From: Gautieria morchelliformis
Lineage: Eukaryota > Basidiomycota > Agaricomycetes > Gomphales > Gomphaceae
DNA: 64,000 nt
Direction: 5' to 3'
NCBI GenBank assembly: GCA_015179125.1
Contig: WHVA01000146.1
Span: forward strand, 62,001-126,000
In this document: positions 23,119 through 34,764 of the stretch, piece by piece
Layout of the letters: each line of letters begins with the position of its first letter
How positions within the stretch are numbered: position 1 is the first letter of the stretch
Position numbers and translations under genes: made by a program
The notes under the pieces: generated by a model
Told to the model about the DNA's origin: nothing
Databases searched by the model: none
The model's input: the letters and a program-made list of their open reading frames with translations, nothing else

Positions 23119-24345
23119 TTGCTACCTTGAAGGTTCCTAGCAGTAGTTACATAAGCTATATAGATGCAGTATAAATAGCCTGCAGTTTTAGCAGTGAAGC
23201 AATCAATCATCTTTCACCCAAACCACTCATATCTTGAGTAACTGAAGTGAGACTTCAACACAGCCTTGTACCGAAGTACTGGCTCACTGACTTGGCTACA
23301 GTCTAAGATTGCAGCAACTCTGATTGGCTCTGAGAAGTACAAGAGTGCTCTATTTTAATTGCAGCAGGCTCTGAATAATCGCGCTGCGAACAGCAACATT
23401 ACTAAGAGTAACTGATTAGTGATCCTGTAGGATTAGACGCCACTCTGAGCAGTGATCTAATAGAGTTGGTTATTAGTTATTCAATTCACGCAATAGATTA
23501 TTAACTTAACTCTGAGTTAAGTGGGTTAATAGCCTTTTGAGTAATTGATCTTTCTTGATCAATCAACGCACTGCAGATATTAACCTAACTCAGGGTAAGT
23601 GAGTTAATATCCTATGTTTGTTGAGTTGGAAAACCAGAAAAGCCACGAGAATAGTGATATACTTGAACTGAGGAAGAGTTCAAGCGCAGAACTATCTTTT
23701 CACGTCTTGGGGATTATTGTTGTCTTTAATTCACTCGACCCGCGGTCCTAAGACTCTAGGTAGCTTTCCCCCTTAAATTAGCTGGACCCTTGGATGCCTA
23801 ATAACATTCTTTGACCTCACAAAGTATTGCACAATCTAAGAACTACACATGTTCAGTTAAATCTCTATTGATACACTTCCTGTACCAATACTGATTCTGA
23901 TTGTTCACCGGAGTATAATTTCTTAATTGGGTTCTCTGTTAAAATAGTTTTGAAGCTTGCGTGTGCTTGTAAAGTCAAATCTCTGATTGAACTTTAGAAT
24001 TGTGTTTAACACCACAGTTTTACATTTAGTTCAATGGGTTCCAAAACAAGGAACCCGAAGTCCGGAACCCGAAGCCGAAGGAACGCATTAGCGCTCGGGG
24101 CACGTGGCGCCATGCGGACAATTCCGGTGATCAGTTGATTTCATATCTCAGTGGGTCATGTGGGAGAAACCGTTGTCAACCGTAGCAGAGCCTTGGATAC
24201 GCAGAGCAGACAGAACATGTTGAAGTTCCAGGGTGGTCGCCATAGGAAAAAAACGGCAGCTATTACTAAGCAACTGTAACTAGCTTAACTAATGAGATTA
24301 CTAACTCCAACAGAACAAGGGCCAGGACAACACAATATGAGTCTG
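23119..24345. other. No gene; possible LTR-like DNA
   Basis: AT-rich DNA with a TATA-like segment at 23155-23178 and repeated TTAACCTAACTC/GTGAGTTAAT phrases at 23500-23620. It could be part of an old solo LTR, but I found no paired ends and no domain. Confidence 0.35.
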
Positions 24346-24916
24346 TGTCGAGTAAAGGATGATGTGGCATGGATGCAGCTGTAACGATGTTGAAGTCAGA
24401 GCTCAAAGTGATAGAGAGAGAGACTGAGTAAACCAACTTCTTAGGGTAGCGGAACTTGAGATAACCAGTCGAATGTCAATGTGTGATAGGTGGGTACTAA
24501 GAGTCTCAAATATTTACAGGTTAATTGGTCTCATCTTAGATATGTTTTTTTTTCATTCTATATTTGGTTCGGTCAGAGTCTGTAAGGTCTCGGCATTAGT
24601 AAACTAGCCTGGATCCTTACAGCGGCACTTTGGTCTGCTAACATAAGCCAATGACACATACAGGACACAAAAGAGGGAACGGACAAAGGAGCACAGCAAG
24701 ATACAAGGGGTTCCTTGTATCTTCATAAAACAAGGAAACTTAATACAATTAGCATAGAACGTGTATTTAGGACAGCGACTCTCATCGCTGTCAGGATATC
24801 GAACTACCGAACCCAGATCTTATCTACTGTGAGTGCTTTGACCTATAGGTTATGGGCCCCGGCCGAAACTAATAGCTAATCAAACAACCTTCCATATCAG
24901 TAACAATCAACCTACA

Positions 24917-25720
24917 ATGTCCCTTGCCAGCACCAATAATGTATACAAGATTAAATCCCTTAATGGGGACAATTACGCTGCATGGCACCAATGCCTCAAG
25001 TGGATCCTTGATGACCAAGAACTTTGGGACATCACAATCAGCCCCGAGACTGAACCTATGCTGACGGACCCAGATAACATAACTTTGGCAGAGAGACAGG
25101 CAATCACCAATTGGAAGAAAAAGGACAGAAAGGCAAGAAAAGAGATCTGCCTGCGTATATCTGACGAACATCTTGTATACATTGACCAATTCACGGAGAA
25201 TCACACCATTTGGACTAGATTGCATGACATATTTGAATCCAAAGGAGCAGTGGGAGTCGTCAACCTCCACCGCAACTTCTTCTGTACCCTCGTGGAAGAT
25301 GGAGCCAACATGGAGGAACATGTTCAAAACCTCCGACGACTCAGCCAGGAACGGAGCACCTGTGGTCAATTGATCACAGATGAGGACTTCTTTAATATGC
25401 TGCTTACCTCACTCCCGGACTCTTGGTCTTCATTTATTACTGCGTTTAACGCCGGCAGTGTTGTGATCTCATCAGACATGCTGATAGCCAGAATCTTGGA
25501 CGAGGATTGGGCAGGACAAGCTGGATCAGCCCAACAAACAGCCCTTAGGACCCAATCACATGACAACTTGGGTGCCACAAAAGGGAAGTGCCGTAACTGC
25601 GGAAAAAAAGGACATTAGGTCAAAGATTGCTGGGCACCGGGCAGAGGCAAAGAGGGTCAAACACCATCATGGTACAAGCCCAAGAACGATTCAGCTAAGC
25701 AAGCAGATGAGAATGACTTT
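24917..25720 (+). pseudogene. copia gag (UBN2-type) with broken zinc knuckle
   Basis: Begins MSLASTNNVYKIKSLNGDNY, the usual copia gag opening, followed by LNGDNYAAWHQCLKWIL and the helical gag core. The CCHC knuckle reads CRNCGKKGH, then an in-frame TAG at 25617-25619, then VKDC. The stop therefore falls between the histidine and the last cysteine of the nucleic-acid-binding motif. Confidence 0.85.
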
Positions 25721-25726
25721 GCATTT

Positions 25727-26095
25727 ATGATTAATGAAATTGCCCTTATTTCAACATCAGTATCAAACTGGCTTGCCGACTCTGCGGCAAGCACGCACAT
25801 AGCTCACAACAAGAATGATTTCTCAACATACATGGCAGAGAATGCTGAGATCAATGGCATCACACCTGGTGCCTTGCTCAAGGCACTAGGACAAGGCATG
25901 GGGCCTTTAGAATTCAAAGTCGGATCAAATATATTTATGGTTCAACTCAAAGATGTAAAACATGCACCTGAGGCACCAAAGGATATCATCAGGGTAGGGC
26001 AACTCATGGACATCAGACATTCAGCCATGTTCACATCGGCAGGGGTAGAATTCAATCCAAAACTGGGACTATTTTTGGAAGAGGCAGGAAAATAG
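25727..26095 (+). pseudogene. copia protease segment
   Basis: The aspartic protease active-site motif appears as LADSAASTHIAHNK, the copia D-S-G/A form. The frame closes with TAG at 26093-26095, just before the pre-integrase region. Confidence 0.8.
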
Positions 26096-26100
26096 GGAGG

Positions 26101-27309
26101 ATGTACCAAGTGAGGTGCTGGGTAACAACAGGAAAGGAGGGGAAGGATTTCGCTGCTGTAGCAAATGCACGAAATATGGACAAATGGCATCGCATTCTAG
26201 GACACATCAACCCATGGATGATCCAGACCTTAAAGGGCAATCATCTAGTTAATGGGTTAATCGTTGACGAGTCATGGGCACCAACTCAATGTACTGCTTG
26301 CATCCAGGGCAAGCAACATGTTGATCTGTTCCCAAAAAACACCGAGGAAACAGCTCAACTACCCTGCAACTTAGTCGTATCTGATGTATGGGGGCCTGCC
26401 CAGACTGAAGGCCCGGCCAGGGAAAGATATTTTTATTCTTTTACTGATGCCAAGACCAGGTGTTCAACGATCTATTTTGGGAGCACCAAAGATGAGGCAT
26501 TGAAGAATTTCAATACCCTCAAGAATCTCATCAAGACACAAACTGGGAATAAAGTAAAAAGGTTCAGATCTGACAATGGCGGAGAATATGTCAATAAGCC
26601 CTTCAAAGAATACTGCGCTACCTTTGGAATAATTATGGAAATGACCTCCCCCTATTCCCCTGCCCAAAATGGTATTGCCAAAGGACTCAATTGAACCCTT
26701 TTGGAGCATGCTCATGCAATGATATTTGCAAAAAACCTACCAAAGGTACTATGGCCCGAGGCAGTGGCTGACGCTTGTTATATCAAAAATAGGTCTCTGA
26801 CCCGAGTGCTTGGGACACACATCACCCCGTACCAAGCCTTCTTTGGATGGAAACCCAATGTATCAAGATTAGATGAATTCAGCACCAAATGTTCAGTAAT
26901 GGTGCCAGACCAATGCCATGCCAAACTCAACCCAAAAGCAGAAGAACATCTCTTTGTTGGTGTTGCTGAGAATGCTAAGGCATGGAAATATTATAACCAG
27001 CACTCTAGGCATGTCCAAATTTCTAGAAATATTACATTTGACATTGGAGACACTATATTACATGGAGTACCTGACACAGGTGATACTGAGCTTGAGGGGG
27101 AGCACAGAGCACACGAGCTACAGACAGGGGGAGTGGAACTAGCAGGGATGGTGGTGGAAGAGATGAGTAAAGATGAAGATGGAGATGTGGGGAAGACCCC
27201 ACAGACGTCCGTGGTGACAATGTCACCAGACACTGGAGTGCCAGTACCAGAAATCCGATGCAGCACCAGAACAACCAGCAGGCCAGACAGACTACAGGAA
27301 ACTGAATGA
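26101..27309 (+). pseudogene. copia integrase
   Basis: The zinc-binding HHCC region is present (WHRILGHIN, then CTACIQGKQH). The first two catalytic acids are in LVVSDVWGP and RFRSDNGGEY. The third, usually Glu in the NG(V/I)AE motif, is replaced: the sequence reads QNGIAKGLN and then stops with TGA at 26692-26694. The frame reopens at 26701 and continues the integrase C-terminal part to 27309. Strand transfer should be abolished. Confidence 0.85.
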
Positions 27310-27469
27310 CCCAGATCTGGCAGACCAAGCATTAGTCAGCAAGGAGATCATCACAGAACCTCACAGCTACAGAGAGGCAATCAATCGAGCCGATTTGGCA
27401 ATCTGGGAGCAACCAATGAAGACAGAAATAGCTCAACACCAAAAAATCGGTACCTGGGAGCTAATATAA

Positions 27470-28912
27470 TTGCTGCCAGAGTGCAATGTAATAGGGTGCC
27501 AATGGGTATTTGCTGCAAAAATGAAGCTGGACAGGGAATTCAACAAAGGGAAAGCCAGAGTGGTAGCCCAGGATTTCACACAAAGACCAGGTATGGATGT
27601 TTATGACATCACTTCACCAGTTGTAAAATTTGATTCCTTGCGACTACTATTGGCAATGGCTAATACACTCAACTGGGAGATCGAGATGATGGATGTAATA
27701 GGGCCATATCTCAATTCAGAGTTGGAGGAAGAAATCTACATGAAACAACCTGAAGGTTTCAATGATGGATCGGGCCGGCTCCTGAAGTTATGCTGTGCAA
27801 TATATGGACTCAAACAGGCAGGACGTGTGTGGTACAATAGACTCCAGAGCACACTACTAAGCCTGGGGTACATTCAAAGCACAGCTGATGAATGTATGTT
27901 TATCAGGAAAACCAGGTCCAGCATTGATGTCATTGCAGTCTATGTCGACGATCTAGGTCTGGTGTCAAATACAAAAGCATGGATGTCAAAGGTGAAGGAA
28001 GAATTGAATGAAAAACTCCCAATGACAGATTTAGGAGAGATGAAGAAAATATTGGGATTAAGAGTTGAGAGAAACAGAGAAGAGGGTACCCTACAGATAT
28101 CACAAGGTCCCTACATCGACACTATACTCGTGTGTTTCCACATGGAGAACACGAATCCCATATCAACTCCATTCAATATATCCACCAAACTCGATATACC
28201 ACTCAAACCACATGATGGGCCAAAGATCGAGGCCCCTTACGCCCAGGCAGTTGGCTCCCTTATGTATGCAGCCCTTGCCACCCATCCTGATATAGCTTTT
28301 GCAGTGCAACACCTCAGTCAATTTACCAATTCATATGGCCCAGAACATTGGACAGCAATCAAACATGTCCTATGTTACCTCATAGGCACATGGGACGGCA
28401 GAATCCTCTTTAGGAAGGAGGCTGGACTTGAACTTTGAATATACATGGATGCCGACTACACTAATCGCAGTGACGCTAGATCAATCAGTGGGTATGTTGC
28501 AATGTTAGGAGGGTGATCTATTGCCTGGAGTGCTCGGAAACAATCGACGGTCTCACTATCTACAACGGAGGCTGAGTATATTGCCCTTACTGAGGGTGCC
28601 AAAGAACTCATTTGGCTTCCGAAGGCTATCCAAGAGCTCAGTTTTGATCAGAGCCAACCAACCTCCATTCAATGTGATAATCTCGGCGCGATCACTCTGT
28701 CACATGACACGACTTATCATGCTAGGACCAAGCATATAAATGTTGCTTACCATTTTATTGGCGAGAAAGTCGCCTCAAACAAGGCAGCACTTACTTATGT
28801 CAGGTTGAAGGAGAACCCTGCAGACTTAATGACAAAAGGGTTGGAGGGGCATCAATTCAAATATTTACAAGGGAAGTTAGGGTTTACCGAAGTGAGGGGG
28901 AGTGTTGAGTAA
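27470..28912 (+). pseudogene. copia reverse transcriptase and RNase H
   Basis: RT begins at the CQWVFAAKMKLD segment and has the catalytic YVDD box (IAVYVDDLGLV). The spacing through LCCAIYGLKQAGRVWYN is copia-like. The frame stops at 28438 and RNase H follows in another frame or after stops (STTEAEYIALTEGAKELIWL, then ARTKHINVAYHF and NPADLMTKGL). The RT domain itself is intact for over 300 codons. Confidence 0.88.
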
Positions 28913-28989
28913 AGGACAATGCGGCATGGATGTGGCATTCAGTCTGCTAACGTAAGCTGATGATGCATGCGCTGATGATGCGGATAGCT
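28903..28989 (+). repeat. copia right LTR, truncated
   Basis: Starts TGTTGAGTAAAGG immediately after the GAGGGGGAG purine tract. It matches parts of the left LTR from 24346 and is truncated by the inverted-repeat element at 28990. Confidence 0.75.
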
Positions 28990-29075
28990 GCCAGACGCCC
29001 GCGGTATCAAATGTGTACTGCCCATTGTAAAATACATGTGCAGCCCATCGTAAATACATGTGTAGCCAGCTGTAT
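28990..29075 (+). repeat. Left terminal inverted repeat
   Basis: Matches the reverse complement of 33155-33240 with scattered substitutions. Shared landmarks are GCGGTATCAAATGTGTAC and GTAAAATACATGT. Confidence 0.85.
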
Positions 29076-29079
29076 ATAC

Positions 29080-29560
29080 AAATATACAGTTTACATGCAC
29101 TGTAAGCCTACTCCAAGTACAGTGCACAGGAACTGTACACCCTCTCCACATATGGTTCACATGAACAGTCTGTCGGCTGCACGTATGGTTCACACCCACC
29201 GTACACCCTCCCCACAGACAGTGCACAGGAACTGTCTGCCCTCTGCATGTACTGTGCACATGCACCGTCTGTCGGCTTGACCTCAGTGCATGTACACTGT
29301 CCCCTCTGCAGGTATGGTTCATGCCCACCGTCCATCGGCACCTAGCCCATGGCTATGGTGCACAGGCACCATGCACTGCCTCACTGCTCACGGTGGTATG
29401 CTGCATCCACTTATGGTGCACAGGAACCATCCGTTGCCTCTTGGCTCACAGCACACAGGAACCATCCACCGCCTCTTAGTACGGTGTCCATGCACAGCAC
29501 CATGGAGGCTTACAGTGCTGCCACACCGTACCTACGTGCTGACGAACTGTGCCTAGGCAC
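29080..29560 (-). repeat. Left 33-bp subterminal array
   Basis: About a dozen diverged units of roughly 33 bp, each with a TGTGCAC or TTCACATGAAC core and a CGTACGTG-like core. Read on the minus strand they match the right array, so the two arrays are inverted relative to each other. Confidence 0.75.
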
Positions 29561-30151
29561 CATTCCTATGTGGTGACCTGTGGTGCTGTGACACCTTACC
29601 TACATCCTGACGAACCGTGCGTAGATGTTTTGGAACCCTTCAAGACTTTGGTGTCACAGCTAACACTTTGGTCTATCAGAACCTGTCGTATACGAAACTC
29701 CAAGAATATTAAACACTACTGGTGTAATGAATAACAAACTATTAGTCTGTAGGTTCGAGGATGACTATTGTGGTCCAAGTATTCCAAAAAGATAGGATTG
29801 GCTTCACAGGAGAGTTTGTAAGTGGACTGACCCGATTAACATCAATGCATTGCAATAAACGAGCAACAAGGGTTTAAGAGGTGACTTATGAAAGTCACTG
29901 AACAGGAAAGTCACTGATCAGTTTGTCTCGGGCACTGGAGAGCTAATTGATAAGGAAATCGATTGTCCGACTCACTCTGCAGAATTTCACCTAGAGTGTT
30001 AGTCTGGGTGGTTAAGTAGAAATGCAACTACTTAACTGAGAATTAATACACTAAGTAAGTGTAATAACCCTAACTGGGGTTAGCAGCCTAGTAAGCTGTG
30101 CAAGCTTGGCAAGTCACACAAGGTACGTGGATAGAAGATGATGATGTATTG

Positions 30152-30391
30152 GCTGATTTTACTAACACTTGCTCGAGTTAGTTGCTGTGCTAGTTGCACA
30201 GGCTTTGGATTACTAACCCCCTAGCTGGGATTAGCAGCTGTGACTGGCGCACAGGCTTGGCTGGATAGAAGGCTGATTGTACTAACACTTGCTCAAGTTA
30301 GCAGCTGTGCTAGTTGCACATGCTTAGGATTACTAACCCCCTAGCTGGGATTAGTAGCTGTGACTGGCGCACAGGCTTGGCTGGATAGAAG
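30152..30391. repeat. 120-bp tandem duplication
   Basis: Two head-to-tail units (ACTAACACTTGCTC at 30161 and again at 30281) with a handful of substitutions. Each holds two inverted CTAGCTGG/GCTGTGCTAG-like stretches. Confidence 0.8.
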
Positions 30392-30468
30392 AGACTGTAT
30401 TGGCTGATGAAAGGTGGGCAGTAAGGCCTCCTTTCATATTGTATCTGCTATCTATTAATAGACTAGAA

Positions 30469-30848
30469 TGAGTCACAAAGAAATAGGGTAGTGAGTCATT
30501 GAGAAAAAGGGTAGTGAGTCAGAGCATGTGTTGGCCAATCACAGTTCATGATTAGGGAGTGAGTCATGCACTGAGTCACGCAGAAATGGGGTAGTGAGTC
30601 AGAGTGAAAAAGGGTAATGAGTCAGAACTCGTGTCGACCAATCGCAGCCCACAATCAGGGAGGAGTCATGCACTGAGTCATGTAGAAAAGGGGTAGTGAG
30701 TCAGGCATGAGTCACGTCTAAGAATAAGATACACCCTTATTCTTAAAGAGGATTAGCTCAACAAAGCCTTTCATTGGGTAAGAGGCCTCTCAACCAATGA
30801 TATGCCAGAGTCCGAGCAGAGTCACCGGCCAAGTCAGGCTCTGAGTCA
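30469..30848. promoter_or_regulatory. Cluster of eleven TGAGTCA sites
   Basis: TGAGTCA, the Gcn4/AP-1-type bZIP site, starts at 30469, 30492, 30515, 30560, 30572, 30595, 30618, 30674, 30697, 30708 and 30842. Five gaps are exactly 23 bp. The sites lie in a repeated GGGTAGTGAGTCA context, so repetition may explain the count. Regulatory function is not shown. Confidence 0.55.
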
Positions 30849-32289
30849 TGCAGGAGTCATTTCCCAAGTCACAAGACTTTGGACCAATAATACTCCAGAT
30901 GACCCTAATTCCACTTAGGAGTGGAGTCATGGGACAGCACAGCCTAGCATAGCCTTGTTGCTATGGTAGCATTGGTTGTGCTGAGTTTGTATTGCACAAA
31001 CTGTGTTGTGGAGGCTTGGGAATAAAGTGCTATTTCCAGAGTGCTGAGTCCGAACTGGTAGGTTGGCCAGAGTTTGTGGGTGCGTAAGTGTCCACAGGCT
31101 CGAGCTCACGTCAGAGTTTGAATAAGCAGAGTTGTGGATACATGTGGATTCATAACTCTGCTGCAACAGAATAGAAGTGTTTTGAGCCAAAGACTTTGTT
31201 AAAAATGGCCAAAAAATGGTAGGAAATTAGAGGAAGTTTAAATAGTTCATCCCCAATGATAGCAATACCTGTATGCTATATTTTAAGGTCACTATATTGA
31301 AATACATCGAAAATATCCTATTTGCCTGGCAAAGCAAGATCCCATACAGTAGACACCCTACCTACTTGCTGAAGAATGGTGCTGCAACACCACACCTACG
31401 TGGCAGCCCACGGCACTGCGAGGCGATACCTACATCCTAACAAACGGTGAGGGGACCCCGTACCTACATGCTGGTTCCACACTATCCTTCGAGTTTTGCC
31501 CGTAGCGAGCCTAACTAGTAAGGACCCCTGCTGGGGTGAGAACGTGGCATTTGAGGTTTCAGGTAATTGCGCCATCCGAGCGAGGAAGGCTGTGAGAGTG
31601 GTGGTTAGCGTTAGAACCGTGTCATGGTGTGAGAAGAAGAAGAGGGACGCGTGTCTCGAATATGTCACGTGACACCATGTGTCTCTGAGCTTGTTGCCAC
31701 TTGCAGGAGTCATATGCGCCGTGACTTGCATCGCTTGTTTGTCTTACCCCAGAGACACCATACTCAACGCAATAATTTGCTATTGTTCTGTGCAATCTGA
31801 CGACTTGTCTTGCCCTTCGGGCGTGCCAGGCATTCCAGTTACTATTTCACCCATCAAAACAAAAACATTACATCCTGTTGAGATGGTGGAACCCCTGGAA
31901 GAAACCTGTTTGGCGGGTGCGGACACAGGCGTCACGTACAACATCAAGGTGCGCTGTTCAGTGTGTATAGTGTGTGTGTTTGCATGCTGACATATGTATG
32001 TGGAGTCGCTTGCGCACTGGTGGCGGCAGGATGAGGGGCCGTACTTGATTGACAGGGATAGGGACGGAGACAGCGGGTGGCGGATGGACAGGAGTGTGGC
32101 GAGGTGCGTAGGCGCAGCGTGCATCTGTGTGGCATGTGACTGACGGGTGTGGCGGCAGCAGCGGAGGCGGTCAGAAGCGTACCCGGAGGGAGAGCGTGTC
32201 GGAGGGCAAGGCGTGGTGGGACGAGGGGTCGCCTCTGGCAAAGCGGAAGCGGCTGTTGGCGCCGCGGTGGGGGTCATCGTGGGTGCGGG

Positions 32290-33130
32290 TGAGCCATGTT
32301 GGGACCATACTGGCCGGTGGCGGACGGTGCATTGGGACTGTACTGAGGTGGCGTATGGTTCCTGTGCACAGTACGTGCTTACGGCGGATAGTGCACATGA
32401 ACCGTATGTGGAGCCGACGGATGGTTCCCGTGCGCCGTATGTGGAGATGGCAGATGATTCCTGTGCACCGTCCGTGGGTGCGGCATACAGTTCATGTGAA
32501 CCGTACGTGCATACGCCATACGGTTCCTGTGCACCGTCTGTGGGCACAGCGTACGGTTCACATGAATTGTACATGCATACGCCAGACGGTGCATGTGCAT
32601 GCGGCATCTGGTTCTGGTGCACCGTGGTATGACGGTTCCTGTGCATCATATGTGGAGCCGACGGACAGCTGCTCTGCACTGTATGTGGACTTGGCAGACG
32701 GTGGGAGCCGTACGTGCATTCATGGGCCACAGTTCCTGTGCACCGTCCCTGGGTGCGGTTCGGTGCGGTTCCTGTGCACCGTACATGCGTACGGCGGGAC
32801 GGTGCACATCAACCGTACGTGCAGACTGCGGACGGTTCATGTTCACAATGCGTGCGGCCGACAGACGGTGTACGTGAACCGTACGTGGAGAGGGCATATG
32901 GTTCCTGTGCACCATACGTGCAGCTGACGGACCGTGCACGTGAGCTGTACTTAGGGTCTGCGGACGGTTGCCGTGCACCGCACGGGGGATGGGCGCATGG
33001 TACTTATGCACCGTACGTGCATAAGGTGGGACGGTGTAGACGGTGCAGGAGAACCTTATGTGCAGGCCGGGTACGGTTCCTGTGCGCCGTACGTGCATAC
33101 GGAGGGAAGGTGCACGTGAACCGTTTAGGG
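32290..33130 (+). repeat. Right 33-bp subterminal array
   Basis: About 25 units of roughly 33 bp, of the form GGTTCCTGTGCACCGTACGTG plus a variable tail. The period gives 11-residue repeats in translation (for example YGSCAPSVGTA), which explains the long but meaningless open frames on both strands. Confidence 0.85.
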
Positions 33131-33154
33131 TGACTGGTGCATAGGGGTATATTA

Positions 33155-33240
33155 TACAGTGGGGCTGCACAAGTATTTACAATGGGCTGGACATGTATTT
33201 TACAGTGGGCCGTACACATTTGATACCGCGGGCGTCTGGC
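33155..33240 (-). repeat. Right terminal inverted repeat
   Basis: Partner of 28990-29075. It ends ATACCGCGGGCGTCTGGC at 33240. Confidence 0.85.
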
Positions 33241-33733
33241 GGTTACCCCCACCCCGGGCATAACCCCGAGGATCCATCCCCGTTCATTTCCCCGTTTGCT
33301 CGATCGTTTTACATCTCTTCATTTCTCCCACAGAGCTAAATATCTAGTAGTTAGTGATACTCTGGCTCGTATAAAGTAGCTACTATGTATGATGAAAATA
33401 TCAGACAATTAGATCTGTCCATTCTTGTGCTTAAGTTCCTCACAGTACTCACTGACGCTCGAGCTTGAGCAGCGCAGCCTACCGAGACATTTGTACATTA
33501 CACCTACGTCGTATAGTTCCATCGAGTCCAATTCCGAACCCCTCGCTCACCCGCGGAGACACCGAGAGCGTTGTCGATGCATCTTCTCACTATCGCGAGT
33601 CACACTTATTGAAGAGCTTTTACCACAGGTGTCACTGGCAGATTCACTAGTCCTGGCCCGCTTCGGAATAAGGCTGCGTTACATAAGTCTACAGTACAAG
33701 TCGGTACTGTAATGGTCGTTCTAATCCCATAAA
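33241..33733. other. Intergenic, no gene seen
   Basis: Sequence between the inverted-repeat element and the 3' end of the terpene cyclase. The short ORFs have no recognised domain. Confidence 0.45.
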
Positions 33734-34764
33734 TTAGATCAAATCCCGCTGTAACTCCAAATCCTTCCACTTATAGCGTGGTAAGACAGCGTGGAACCCA
33801 ACATATCCATTCGCAAAACTCCGGTATGCATCAAGAGCCACGCGGTGTGGCCTGAGGATCTGGATCACCCGGTGGTGAGCATCGACAGCACTGTCCACCA
33901 GCTGCTGGAGCACCTCGTGCTTCGATGTGCCCTGGATATCGGCACGCAGGCATACGCGATTTCCACAATCTCCCGAAAGCTCTTCTTTGTAAAAGGAGAA
34001 GACATCACTGGAAAAGAGTTCGGAGTTATACTTTGTGAATGGGACTAGTTGTTCAGAGGGAGGACACACTTTCCATCGTCAATGTAGATTCGCACATCAG
34101 GAAATGCCTGGATGTATGTTGGCAGAGCAAGCTCGGGCGGGAATGCGAAGAGTGCATATGCATCTGCAGCTCCGGACATGGCTCGGCAAAATGTTGGATA
34201 ACTGCCTGCAGCTTGTCGGACCTAATAGGAGGGATTTAGCTCAACACAACGAGTGGACTTCAAGGGTGAGTGAATTCCAATTACCACCATACCCCGCGTG
34301 TCATACTCCAATAAAAGCGCAGTCATCAAATTCAATGTGGACGTGATCATAATATTGGATGCTACGGCGCTGAAGTGTCGGGAAAATTCTTGCAGCATAT
34401 TCGCGAAACTGTGAAGAACGGGGTCTTGCTGGGGCTTTTGTGCGACGAATCGTTCGTTAAACTCTCGCACGGCGTCGACCTGATACTGAAACACGTCGTC
34501 GGTATAGATCAAGAAGGCAGTGTACAGCGAGATGAAAAGCCGTATGGATTTGTCTGTGAGGTGCGCATATGCGGTGATGACCATCGCGACTCCGCCAGGA
34601 ATGAAAGGCGCGAGGGAATTAGGGCCCTCCATTGGACAACCGCGACGAACAGCTTCTGCTCTGCAGGCGGCGTCGAAGTCGTAATCGTAGTCAACGGCAG
34701 GCAAAGGTATGTCACACCGCCTGAGGAGCGAGCGAATCGCATTGCGAGTCATCTCAGTGACCAT
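33734..34764 (-). CDS. TRI5-like sesquiterpene cyclase (trichodiene-synthase family)
   Basis: Class I terpene cyclases of this family cyclise farnesyl diphosphate with Mg2+. Exon 1 is 34764-34288, exon 2 is 34221-34070 and exon 3 is 34007-33734, giving 300 residues with all junctions in frame. The introns are 66 and 62 nt. Family signatures: FIPGGVAMVITAYAHLTDKS, the aspartate-rich motif YTDDVFQ (DDxx(D/E/Q)-type), IMITSTLNLMTALLLE, FPPELALPTYIQAFPDVRIY, and the NSE triad NDVFSFYKEE. The triad's asparagine codon is formed only after splicing exon 2 to exon 3. Near the C-terminus come SFANGYVGFH and LPRYK. Relatives are about 320-350 residues, and the frame stays open upstream of the chosen ATG as far as about 34820, so a short upstream exon may be missing. 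No lesion is visible. The exact product cannot be predicted. Confidence 0.87.

Larger units (their letters stand above)
24346..28989 (+). mobile_element. Ty1/copia retrotransposon, degenerate
   Basis: The order is gag, protease, integrase, reverse transcriptase, RNase H, which defines copia. The left LTR starts at 24346 (TGTCGAGTAAAGGATGATGT) and the right LTR at 28903 (TGTTGAGTAAAGGACAATGC), after a purine tract. The LTRs align again at GTCTGCTAAC (24629 and 28943), but the left one has about 230 extra bases. The right LTR is cut at 28989 by the start of another element. Internal stops and at least two frame changes make it inactive. Confidence 0.88.
28990..33240. mobile_element. 4.25-kb inverted-repeat element with 33-bp subterminal arrays
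   Basis: The ends are inverted repeats of about 85 bp (28990-29075 and 33155-33240), starting GCCAGACGCCCGCGGTATCA. Inside each end lies an array of 33-bp units in opposite orientation. The interior holds a 120-bp tandem pair, a TGAGTCA cluster and copies of a CCGTACCTACATGCTGACGA-type unit (29520-29620 and 31350-31470). I see no transposase, polymerase or replicase motif, so it is either non-autonomous or a type I do not recognise. A clear target duplication is not visible. The left end abuts a truncated copia LTR. Confidence 0.65.

Noticed and set aside
31780..32927. Open frames of 161-316 codons on both strands at 31.8-32.9 kb
   Set aside because: 11-residue periodic peptides produced by the 33-bp array (33 is divisible by 3). 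No domain, and both strands are equally open.
28990..33240. Helitron or KDZ element
   Set aside because: Long terminal inverted repeats exclude a Helitron, and no KDZ-type transposase or CxC motifs were found.
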